Positions 9,501 to 14,671 of a stretch of DNA of 31,606 bases are shown piece after piece (position 1 is the first letter of the stretch; every line of letters starts with the position of its first letter). The stretch is from an uncultured Clostridia bacterium (GTDB lineage Bacteria > Bacillota_A > Clostridia > Christensenellales > Aristaeellaceae): NCBI GenBank assembly GCA_934645275.1, contig CAKUDW010000003.1, positions 1 to 31,606 on the forward strand, in the 5' to 3' direction. The translations under genes and the position numbers were made by a program. Under the pieces are notes generated by a model. That model worked only from the letters and a program-made list of their open reading frames with translations. It was not told where the DNA came from and ran no database searches.

Positions 9501-11320
9501 ACAGGTTTGCCGCCCTCCACCGTGACCACGCACACCGGCGGCATGATGGGCGCTGTGCCCATGCTGCCCTCGGCGGTGATGATATAGGTGCCGTTTCTGG
9601 AAAGCGTGATCGAGGCCTTACCGCTTTCGTCGGTCGTCGCACCGTCGATGGCCGTGAACACGCCGCTTTCCCATATGCCCAGCTGTACGCCGGAGATGGC
9701 GGAAATATCGGTGGTATTGCCCGTCCAAATGTCATTCTGAACGCCCGACAGCGTCAGCGTGAACGCCTCGCCCGCCGTGGCGGTCAGGCTGCTCTGATCG
9801 AATTTTCCGTAAATATCGCTGTAACTGGTGGTGTCCTTCAGCACCGACGCATACAGATGGTCGCCCGCGGCGACGCTGGACTCGGTAGAGCCCACGCCCT
9901 TGCTCAGCGGCACGCCGTTCTTATAGAAATAATAGCTGCCGCCGTTGGCCACGCCCCAGAGCTTCGTGACAAACAGGCCGGAGCTGCTGTCCTCGGCTTC
10001 ATAGCCGCCGGCGCAGTATTTATTGTGCGCCGCCTGTAGGGCCTCGTCGTAGGTCAGCACGCCGTCGGCGTTGATATCGGTCACGGTCACCTCGCCGTTT
10101 ACCATGGCGAGATGGCCCGCATTGTTGATGGTGACGTACACCTTCGCGTCCGCGGCGGGCGCAGTTTCTTCCGCCAGCATCACATTGCCGCTGAGGGCCA
10201 TGAACGTCGCCATGGCGGCCTCGAGCGCGCCATAGTTGGAAACGCGGGCCTTTTCTTCATCGCTGAGCGCCTCATAGGCCGCCTGCGCGGCGGCGATGGC
10301 GCTTTCGGATTCGAGCGTCACTTCGCCGATCGCATCGATCAGGCCAATCACATTTTCAACGGCGTCAGCTTCCTGGGCAGGCACGGCCAGCATGGCGGCG
10401 AGCAGCTCGTTGCCCTCGCCGATGGCGAGCGCCTGCACATCGCCCGCGAAGCCGGCCCGCTTCAGGCCGATGCAATTTTTGAAGGCGTTCGCGCCGATTT
10501 CAACAACCGCTGCGGGCAGCTCCAATTCTTCGAGCGCCACGCAGCCCTCGAAGGCCTGCTCACCGATGCGTGCAAGCGTATCGGGCAGGCTGACCTGCTT
10601 CAGATTTTCATAAGCGCCGTAGAACGCGGCGTTGCCTATGGCGGTAACATCCCTTTCCACCACCACGGCGCGAATTTCCCGGGCATAGCTCGCCCAGGGC
10701 TGGCTGTTTTCCGCAGCGTAGCTTTCCATTTCACCCTTGCCGGAAATGGTCAGCGTGCCGTTTTCATCCAGCGACCAGGCAAGGCCGTTTCCGCATTCGC
10801 CGGCGATGGGATAGACGCGCTCCGCCTCCGCGGGCGCGGTCATTTCCAGCAGCTTCGCCAGCGCGTCGGCCAGCACGCCATAGTTGGGCACCAGCTGCTT
10901 TTGCGCGGGGGTGAGCGCCTCGTAGGCCTGCGCGGCCGCATTGATGGCGGCGGCGGACTCGGGCGTGACCTCGCCGATGGCGGCGATCATGCCGGTCACG
11001 GCCTGCGCAGCCTGTGCGTCCGCCGCTTCAGCCTGTGCGGGCTCCTGCTGCGCGGGTTCCTCCGCCGGTGCAGGTTTCTCCTGTTCAGGCTGCTGCGCGG
11101 GCTGCTCCTGCGCGGGCTCCTGCTGAACAGGTTCTTCCTGCGCCGGTTCCTCTGCCGGTGCAGCTTCTTCCGCCGGTACGGATTCCTGCTGTTCGGCGGG
11201 CGCTGCCTGCTCCAGCTCGACCGCCGCCTCAACCGGCTGCGCGTTCTCGGCGAATGCGCCGGTGGTCATGCTCAACAGCATGGCCAGCGCCAGCAACAGT
11301 GCCAACAAACGTTTTTGCAT
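554..11320 (-). CDS. Giant secreted mosaic surface protein with DUF4430/transcobalamin-like domain and C-terminal alpha/alpha-toroid
   Basis: About 3588 aa. Start at ATG 11320, chosen for the AAAGGAGGC site just upstream and the signal peptide it creates (MQKRLLALLLALAMLLSM..., cleavage near AFA-EN). The open frame extends further upstream only through the riboswitch leader. Approximate order by residue: Glu/Pro/Ala/Gln-rich linker 28-107; 50-aa helical repeat 108-160; leucine-rich (LRR_5/BspA-type) block 172-293; helical repeat 323-373; domain with EF-hand-like loop (DINADGVLTYDE) 392-603; cadherin-like domains to 815; large LRR block 820-1240; Ig-like; GLUG domain 1357-1760; BID_2 Ig 1767-1850; cadherin-like; Big_3-like 2067-2133; second GLUG 2135-2543; second BID_2; second EF-hand domain 2635-2857; Big_3-like; DUF4430 2947-3067; three helical repeats 3078-3270; toroid 3273-3588 with repeated NGG(F/W), DGGW and GGGF motifs. 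No LPXTG or SLH anchor is seen. The riboswitch suggests corrinoid capture; this is inference. Confidence 0.93.
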   Translation of the reverse strand: MQKRLLALLLALAMLLSMTTGAFAENAQPVEAAVELEQAAPAEQQESVPAEEAAPAEEPAQEEPVQQEPAQEQPAQQPEQEKPAPAEEPAQQEPAQAEAADAQAAQAVTGMIAAIGEVTPESAAAINAAAQAYEALTPAQKQLVPNYGVLADALAKLLEMTAPAEAERVYPIAGECGNGLAWSLDENGTLTISGKGEMESYAAENSQPWASYAREIRAVVVERDVTAIGNAAFYGAYENLKQVSLPDTLARIGEQAFEGCVALEELELPAAVVEIGANAFKNCIGLKRAGFAGDVQALAIGEGNELLAAMLAVPAQEADAVENVIGLIDAIGEVTLESESAIAAAQAAYEALSDEEKARVSNYGALEAAMATFMALSGNVMLAEETAPAADAKVYVTINNAGHLAMVNGEVTVTDINADGVLTYDEALQAAHNKYCAGGYEAEDSSSGLFVTKLWGVANGGSYYFYKNGVPLSKGVGSTESSVAAGDHLYASVLKDTTSYSDIYGKFDQSSLTATAGEAFTLTLSGVQNDIWTGNTTDISAISGVQLGIWESGVFTAIDGATTDESGKASITLSRNGTYIITAEGSMGTAPIMPPVCVVTVEGGKPVRHYLSELRYLYNGIKTAKQVELQDGVFEYTIEVPANATAAGFKMGAQLSTDAPEGTTIKATYKKNGTGDDKTATIKPSPTVNSTLLQLVSYGAGENTISLAVGAGSDVLTYTLHITRSPYLTLTSVKDADGADIALVDGTYYVPEDCASISVVADSYKTDLTINGQAAVSGKASVVAPVWSEGDSFTITLCASIGENTYAVELPMKKLTAADEFSGNCGTGATWTLKNGVLTISGSGAMADYTSVSMAPWAGFKSVIKSAVVQEGITGIGNYAFFKLPDLTSASLPASLKSIGSHAFEGCGKLSEATLPEGLTHLGYESFKATALTSVVLPVSLETLESLAFNECKSLESVTINGKLSIQLFMNCTALKHVTFNGNELKAINNAFSGCTALEEIEIPEGVTQLGQIGGAPKKITLPSTLETLTATDLGYRVTELTINNNDRFVKRDGIVYSADGSTVILCEKGVSGNVVIPDGVTAIGEFAFRNCQGVTGVQLPATVKTIESNAFSYNEKLASVVLPDGLTTIGDNAFMSCTALENIIVPDSVTSLENSVFSGCKALKTLKIPTGVTVIPRGLFANCSGLESVVIHTGVTAIEANAFAYIQIGTIYYCGGVDDWNAVTGEGKPADGSCEIVYYYGRNDVATITAQPQDCMLAQNSAAENALSVTVAAPTEGDGKLSYAWYVNDTSSTSGGTAVEGTVSEDGLTAYCAPSTVELGNKYYYCIITTTLGDGTELKVPSRAARVEVVLYKWNGEGTAEAPYELATAQDLQALYDYVASGESAAGVYFRMTENITLPDGWQPIGITKDGSHNIKNGENLLPFSGDLDGNGKTLTVPEGGLPLLGYVKGAKVSNLNIYGKQIAGYGLVNYLEGVGLSGEAICIDNVTLKSGSSTLKSGLIGTYITTNGFAGCSAAFYVTIRNCTVESGVVVGYGKDESMIGSIAGRVHGTISNCTSGATVYGKDYVGGILGTRDNAMGTCEVSDCTFTGSVVASGEQVGGIVGGGYSNASAPNGGKIPINGCKVSGSVSGADKVGGILGADVFVAQSWGGYELKNNSFTGKVSASSGSAAGGIVGYYLSMNKCDDISGNYYASGCGARGGIGFVEYIDTSCETHETGSGTNYFSTETDVSKCPVVKGCGWRTGYNRTDDPLGADAANLWYTDTIAVTGIALDRTALTLDVNGTATLAATVEPENASDRSVAWRSSDETVATVKDGLVTAVKAGTATITAKAGGFEASCEVTVAVLPKLAALTLRNGILATRAEFALTPAFDPDVREYTIIVPDAIAGTGGMGVWATLAEDGTGAITANYTNLLNNRALKVPVTSGKVSGAPLSGCVKAKDFTGNTITIEIGDLEAYTVHVLRQPTLSALNFTLGEATLELNEKLDVLTRNYSVLLPLDSDLTSITANAVALLDSVSLSYNGEASATIAPVWEHHAAQLNIKLSADGAQDTLYTVQLNQTPVRLEVITAPRTEYAVGDAFDLTGAVLQATYADGGTETVPLDQITIEPDGPLTGNTVILKYNGAQVELAITVGGGLKGSGTAEAPWLIETYQDFETVRDLVASGVSFEGEYLKMTEDIALPDGWTPIGVTKDGSNNIQSGANLLPFSGNLDCSGKTLTVPEGGLPLLGYVKGATVSNLNIYGKKIAGYGLVNNLSGVGLSGLAIAIDHVTLKSGSSTLKSGLIGTELNSNPYAGCSAGFTVSISNCTVESGVVIGYNKDQSMIGSIAGRIQGTVSNCTSAATVYGTDYVGGIIGTRDNALGTCKVTDCTFTGSVVASGDHVGGIVGGGYSNSTAPNGIKITVQNCSASGSVSGADKVGGILGGDTFVAQAWDPYSFTGNSFTGKVNGSGSNVGGVIGYYRSLNKFDDVANNYYASGCGARGGFGFVEYVDTNCETHETESGALYFNTETSTAGCPSVTGCDWKKAHNRTDDPLGADAAKLMRTDGTVVVDVTGLALDKAELDLKIDETATLTATVTPENATDKTVRWTSSNEAVATVSDGVVTAKAFGTATITATAGSATAECSVKVTAEPAADITVYMTVSDRGVLAMASDGAAMFNRSVEVSDINSDGVLTYDEALTAAHAAYCPGGYASAETEWGVSVSRLWGVDTMNCLFFLNDSALENDVGNRDTSALHAGDYLVASVNKDNTYYADHYVSFAKRTSTAIAGREFALRLNGGMGSDKISIGVWNAGKFTVVDGAKIDADGNVTLTFREAGSYLLTASGVISDTVQDWSAGGASVTADCPIIAPGCWVKVDAASIDPDAKAEKLTISGSYKTTYAVGDKLDLKGMVLTVRYSDGSTREIAADDATVTGFDTETRGEKTVVLSYDGVSASFVITVTKAAGTIDVTLTLIGDSKHGSGKVHTLAKGGLTTWVKATTYNVKSGATVWAVLKQCLDEHGMKYSNPSGNYVASVNGLGEFDNGKNSGWMYTLNGKYPLLGVSEQKLKDGDRIVFHYTDDYTLENTGFDHGPDDGEDESVMVAAVKKLIENIGEVTLDDSCKAKIDAARKAYDKLTFAEKKQVDDYNKLQEAEKKYASLKQAEDQIKADAVIKLIDEMGDDKTKIKAARDAYDALTDAQKKLVTNYDKLTAAEYKQASSVATSGDRQSAQDVIDLIDAIGDRVDDSSAVKIDAARKAYGKLSDTQKALVTNYAALEAAEAAYERFAQLTDFENLYRETGDALEELGTPDVGSIGGEWMVVGLARSGREVDADGYYAKVLDYVNENIDENERLNPNKCTDNARLILALTALGRDVTDVDGHNLLAGLNEMAYIENQGVNGPIWALIALDSNNYDLPEGDVTRDALIECILDAQLEDGGWAFAGENADTDMTAMALTALAPYYAPDAEDESALNAAVEKGVECLAMLQFSNGGFGTYGPDGEMVATSESAAQVVVALTALNIDPETDERFIKNGSSALDALVAYGLPGGGFKHLKDGERDAMATEQGYYALTAYARYLMGLNRLYDMRDVFDENAEVIKPLELYIGIAAAA

Positions 11321-11398
11321 TGTGATTGCCTCCTTTGATCTGGTTCGCGTTTTGATTCTCCGGCCGTTTGGAGCCCAGCCGCCTTGCCGCATATGAAA

Positions 11399-11426
11399 GA
11401 GCCGCTTCCCACCGGGGAAACGGCTC
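11399..11426 (-). terminator. Leader terminator (riboswitch expression platform)
   Basis: On the minus strand GAGCCGTTTCCC pairs with GGGAAGCGGCTC (one G-T wobble) and is followed by TTTCAT. It lies between the B12 aptamer and the start codon of the giant gene, as expected for attenuation of transcription when cobalamin is bound. The T-tract is short, so termination may be partial. A competing antiterminator was not worked out. Confidence 0.6.
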
Positions 11427-11521
11427 TCAGACTGCAATGCTATCCGGCGCGAAACAGCGCCGCGCGGCGCCGCATCGCTTCTCAAACAGTCTTCATCTTC
11501 CCCGCAAAATGAACTGTGGTC

Positions 11522-11680
11522 TAAGGCAGGTCTCCTGACTCAGGGTCATCCTAATCGCACGCCTTCTCGGCCCTGCGGCCAATGGCGGATATCGTGCTTT
11601 CGTCGCCTTTACAGTAGGTCGAAGCTGTTTCGGGTTTTCACCGAATTCCCTTTTCATCGCGCCAGCGGCGCGACACCTTA
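11522..11680 (-). ncRNA. Cobalamin (B12) riboswitch aptamer
   Basis: The minus strand carries the conserved cobalamin-riboswitch elements in order. Closing stem P1 is TAAGG (11680-11676) with CCTTA (11526-11522). Next come GGGAATTCGGTG (about 11650-11639), GAAAACCCG, a CAGC...CTACTGTAA segment ending near 11609, and the B12 box AGTCAGGAGACCTGCC at 11540-11525. Family knowledge: adenosyl- or methylcobalamin binding represses downstream genes for B12 uptake or synthesis. Here the only downstream genes are the giant toroid/DUF4430 protein and the second toroid protein. Confidence 0.95.
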
Positions 11681-11696
11681 AACGCTTACATACTAT

Positions 11697-11725
11697 ATTA
11701 TACGCCAAATACTGGAATGCGGCAA
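11697..11725 (-). promoter_or_regulatory. Promoter of the riboswitch/giant-gene transcript
   Basis: Minus strand TTGCCG (11725-11720), 17-base spacer, TATAAT (11702-11697). It lies directly upstream of the aptamer, so the transcript would start a few bases before P1. Confidence 0.65.
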
Positions 11726-11770
11726 GGCTTGGCCGCCATGCGCAGGGGCGGCGCTTCGTTAAATTTAAAG

Positions 11771-11835
11771 CAAGAATTGTTGATGTCTCTCTATTGAGGC
11801 GGGGGAGCTTGCTTCCCCGTCCACCCGCTTTTCAA
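11771..11835. repeat. Possible degenerate intergenic repeat copy
   Basis: AAGAATTGTTGATGTCTCTC and a later CCCGTCCACCCGCTTTTC resemble the copy at 19.3 kb (AAGAATTGTCGGCGTCTCTT ... CCCGTCCAACCGCTTCGC). An internal GGGGGAGC/GCTTCCCC hairpin is present. The match is partial. Confidence 0.35.
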
Positions 11836-11856
11836 AAAAATTTTTTGACAAACAGC

Positions 11857-11886
11857 GCGGGCCGCTTCGCATGCGAGGCGGCCCGC
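11857..11886 (-). terminator. Terminator of the cupin/dehydrogenase operon
   Basis: A perfect 9-bp stem (GCGGGCCGC / GCGGCCCGC) with a 12-base loop lies 20 bases after the dehydrogenase stop codon. On the minus strand it is followed by GCTGTTTGTC and then an A/T run with seven Ts. Confidence 0.75.
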
Positions 11887-11906
11887 CGAATCATTTATTT
11901 CTTGAT

Positions 11907-12992
11907 TTATTCAGGATCAACGATGATAACGCCCTTGACCTTCGGCTCTCTGGATTCAAGCATGAAGCGGATGCCCTTTTCAGCGTCCTCGAGCGAGAAT
12001 TCATGCGTAATGATCGGGTCGAGATTCACCTGACCGGAAGCGATCAGCTTGAACACCTCGTCCCACACGCCAGGCGCCAGCCAGGAGAACTTCAGCGTCT
12101 TTTCGGCCTTGAGCGTATCCAGCACGGGCACCTTCAGGATATCGTCCGCGCCTGCCTGCCCGAAATATACCACGGTGGTACAGGGGCCGGTCACGTTCAG
12201 CGCGTCCTGAAGCGCAGACATGTTTCCCGTGGCCAGGATGGCGCGGTCGGCCAAATTGCCGCCGTTCAGCGCGCGCACGCGGGCCGGTACGTCCTCGGCA
12301 TACCAGGGAGAATTCTTATCGGCGTTGTTGATCACATGGGTCGCGCCGCATTCCATGGCCTTGTTCAGACCGAAATCCTTGCGCGCCACCACGATGACCC
12401 TGCCCGCGCCCGCCGCGCGCGCCAGTTGGGTCATCATCAGGCCGATGCCGCCCACGCCGTATACCACCACAGTTTGCCCAAGCTTCACATCCAGGCGCTC
12501 CACCGCATGGGTAGCGCAGGCCAGCGGCTCCGCCAGCGCGGCGCTCCTGAAGGAAACGCTATCCGGAATTTTATACACGTGGGTATACTTTGCCTTCACA
12601 TACTGCGCCATTGCGCCGTCAAACATCGTGCCGACGACCTCCAGATGGCCGCATGCGTTGAACTCGCCGCGCATGCACGCCGGACAGGCGTTGCACTGCA
12701 TCACGGGATTCACGGCCACGCGGTCGCCAATTTCAAACAGGCCCATGGCGCTGGGCAGCGCGCCCATTTCCACCACCACGCCCGAGAATTCGTGACCCAG
12801 AATCAGCGGGCCCTTGCCATCCGGCGTGTCCAGCGGGCTTTTGCCGTTGTAATACACCAGATCTGAGCCGCAGATCCCGCAGACCTTTACCTTGATCAGC
12901 ACTTCGTTATCCCGAAGCTGCGGAATATCCTCCTCGCGATAGACCATCTTATACGGCTCCATGAACCGATTGACCATCATCCTGCCGTTCAT
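11907..12992 (-). CDS. Zinc-dependent medium-chain alcohol/polyol dehydrogenase
   Basis: 361 aa, full length for the MDR zinc dehydrogenase family (sorbitol/threonine dehydrogenase type). Visible ligands for catalytic zinc are C41 (in CGICGSD), H67-E68 (GHE) and E155 (AEP). The structural zinc site is C100, C103, C106 and C114. The NAD(P)-binding loop GVGGIG is at 179-184. It oxidises a polyol or sugar alcohol, or reduces the ketose, in the cytoplasm; the substrate cannot be read from sequence. The ATG at 12992 has GAGG about 9 bases upstream. It lies 48 bases after the cupin gene on the same strand with no promoter between, so the two form an operon that ends at the 11857-11886 terminator. 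The LacI regulator upstream suggests induction by a sugar. Confidence 0.92.
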   Translation of the reverse strand: MNGRMMVNRFMEPYKMVYREEDIPQLRDNEVLIKVKVCGICGSDLVYYNGKSPLDTPDGKGPLILGHEFSGVVVEMGALPSAMGLFEIGDRVAVNPVMQCNACPACMRGEFNACGHLEVVGTMFDGAMAQYVKAKYTHVYKIPDSVSFRSAALAEPLACATHAVERLDVKLGQTVVVYGVGGIGLMMTQLARAAGAGRVIVVARKDFGLNKAMECGATHVINNADKNSPWYAEDVPARVRALNGGNLADRAILATGNMSALQDALNVTGPCTTVVYFGQAGADDILKVPVLDTLKAEKTLKFSWLAPGVWDEVFKLIASGQVNLDPIITHEFSLEDAEKGIRFMLESREPKVKGVIIVDPE

Positions 12993-13040
12993 ACGTTCAT
13001 CCTCAAAACAGTGTCCGTGTCGCTATTGCGCTATTAGCTA

Positions 13041-14255
13041 TTAATGGAAGGGCTTGTGCATGGCGGGCACATCCGGCGCACCGCAATCGGGGCCAAAGTG
13101 CTTCAGGATCACCAGATCCTCGTAGCGCGAGGTATTCTTCACGCGCACGCCCTTTACCGCCGCACCGTGGGAAACATAGAATTCATCCGCCGTCAGATCG
13201 CCGTAGTGAATCAGCGTCGGACTCTCGCAATCGAACACGCCGAACTGGCCGTGACCCTCGATCACCAGGCAGCCGTAGGCCGCATTATCCTGAATCACCA
13301 CTTCGCAGCCGGGCTTCACCGTCAGCTCCTTCGCGCCGACGTAGTCGTTGCCGTAGGCGATCCACTTCTGATTCCAGCCCTCGCCTTCCTTTTCCAGCTG
13401 CGGGCGGCGGAAATAGCGCTCGCGGTAATCTGGGCAGGTGTTTACATCCCAGTCCGCCACGTCCATAATCACGTCCAGATTATTCTTGTCCGCATCCGGC
13501 ACATAGCCCGCCAGATCGTCGTAGCTGAACACTTCGCCGTTGACCACGTTCTCCCACATGGCCATTACGTCCGAATTCCACTGCGGCTCATAGGTGCACA
13601 GCGAACCCGGCGCATGCACCACGCCCGCAGGCGTATACCAGCCGGTATCCAGCTCGATGCGGAATGCGCGCGAAAGCTCCGTGATGCGGCCGTCGCACTT
13701 CGTGAAGTTCGCCAGGCGCGCCTTCACCTCTTCCTTCGTCACAGAGGGATCGAAGCCGAAGTAGGAAATCGGCATCGCGCCCAGAGTCTGATTATACTGC
13801 TTGGGGAAGAAATAGTGCTCGTGCTTCGGTTTCACATCGCCATAACGCTTGCAGGCGGCCTCGCCGTGGTGAATGTGGTGGAACAGCGGATATTCATAAT
13901 CGTAAAATTTGGAATACATCGGCCAAGTGCCAAAGCGATCCATCAATTCCTGGCCAATCAGTTCCGCACCCAGCGCGTCCACAAAATCCTTGAATAGGAT
14001 CACGTGGTCCTTATCGTCGTCCACATTGACGAAGCTCATGCCCTCATACGGGCCTGCGCCCTTCGTTTCCACGTGCGTGATGGACGAGAACCAGCGCTCC
14101 ACAATCGCGCCGCGCTCCATGCCCATGGCGAAATAGTCGTCCGGATGCAGACGAATGCGCTTGCCCGGCCGGTTGAAAGGACGCGGTACCCAGGTCGGCG
14201 TAAGCCGCAGCACACCTTCGCCCGCTTCAAATACCTCGCGAATCTTTTCGTTCAT
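13041..14255 (-). CDS. Cupin-fold protein related to class I mannose-6-phosphate isomerase (sugar isomerase-like)
   Basis: 404 aa. The metal-binding cupin signature is visible: HHIHHGE at 126-132, then KHEHYFF at 144-150. A second conserved block is the segment with GWYTPAGVVHAPGS around residues 208-221, typical of sugar-isomerase cupins. A C-terminal cupin-like beta region contains GCEVVIQDNAAYGCLVIEG. It probably isomerises a sugar or sugar phosphate; the exact substrate is unknown. The ATG at 14255 has a GAGGAGG site about 10 bases upstream. It is the first gene of the operon with the zinc dehydrogenase, read from a near-consensus promoter that contains a palindromic operator. An aldose/ketose isomerase plus polyol dehydrogenase next to LacI fits a short sugar or polyol catabolic route. 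Family assignment is from motifs only, so function is moderately certain. Confidence 0.85.
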   Translation of the reverse strand: MNEKIREVFEAGEGVLRLTPTWVPRPFNRPGKRIRLHPDDYFAMGMERGAIVERWFSSITHVETKGAGPYEGMSFVNVDDDKDHVILFKDFVDALGAELIGQELMDRFGTWPMYSKFYDYEYPLFHHIHHGEAACKRYGDVKPKHEHYFFPKQYNQTLGAMPISYFGFDPSVTKEEVKARLANFTKCDGRITELSRAFRIELDTGWYTPAGVVHAPGSLCTYEPQWNSDVMAMWENVVNGEVFSYDDLAGYVPDADKNNLDVIMDVADWDVNTCPDYRERYFRRPQLEKEGEGWNQKWIAYGNDYVGAKELTVKPGCEVVIQDNAAYGCLVIEGHGQFGVFDCESPTLIHYGDLTADEFYVSHGAAVKGVRVKNTSRYEDLVILKHFGPDCGAPDVPAMHKPFH

Positions 14256-14358
14256 TTAATTCTGGCCTCCTCGCAATTTGATTCATTTATTCGTATAAGT
14301 TATTTTGCGCGCATTTTTACGCCCTGCGCGCTGTTTTTCATCCATATTCTCATGATTT

Positions 14359-14388
14359 ATTATAGTATATCCCGATATACCTTGTCAA
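14359..14388 (-). promoter_or_regulatory. Promoter of the cupin/dehydrogenase operon
   Basis: Perfect -35 TTGACA (14388-14383) and perfect -10 TATAAT (14364-14359) on the minus strand with an 18-base spacer, about 100 bases before the cupin start codon. A promoter this strong would need repression, which fits the operator inside its spacer. Confidence 0.85.
14365..14380. promoter_or_regulatory. Palindromic operator within the promoter spacer (probable LacI-family site)
   Basis: On the minus strand GTATATC-GG-GATATAC: 7-bp arms with a 2-base centre. It fills 16 of the 18 bases between the -35 and -10 boxes. A bound repressor would block RNA polymerase. The divergent LacI-family gene at 14672 is the obvious candidate; this pairing is inference. 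Confidence 0.7.
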
Positions 14389-14502
14389 CTCAAATAGATA
14401 TCATAAAAAATTATTCTATATGCACAGTTTTTATCTGAGCGCTGCGCGGCTTCGGCGCTCACAGGCCATTTGAAATCACAAGTTGTGTAATTTATATTTA
14501 AC

Positions 14503-14531
14503 TTATCATATTCGAGCACATATGCTATAAT
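14503..14531 (+). promoter_or_regulatory. Promoter of the LacI-family gene
   Basis: TTATCA (14503-14508), 17-base spacer, TATAAT (14526-14531), leaving a leader of about 135 bases. A second TATAAT at 14643-14648 is closer to the gene but has no -35 box at proper spacing. Confidence 0.6.
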
Positions 14532-14671
14532 GATTATAAAAAGCATCTTTCTGCCCTGGTTTTCACCCAAACTTCAGGCGGAATTTCAAAAAAACGGCCC
14601 GGTTCGCACCAGAAAACATGTTTTTTGACGCGAGCGGCAAATTATAATCGAACTCAGGAGAGAGACGGAGC

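Noticed and set aside
731..10039. Long plus-strand open frames (up to 633 aa) opposite the giant gene
   Set aside because: They lie antisense to a continuous 3588-aa frame with clear domains, are Arg/His/Ala/Gly-rich as expected of GC-driven shadow frames, and lack ribosome sites and recognisable motifs.
11321..11485. N-terminal extension of the giant protein by 55 codons
   Set aside because: It would translate the riboswitch expression platform and hide the signal peptide. The ATG at 11320 has a strong ribosome binding site.
14625..14648. Second LacI-gene promoter (TTGACG ... TATAAT)
   Set aside because: The spacer is only 12 bases, too short for normal sigma-A recognition.
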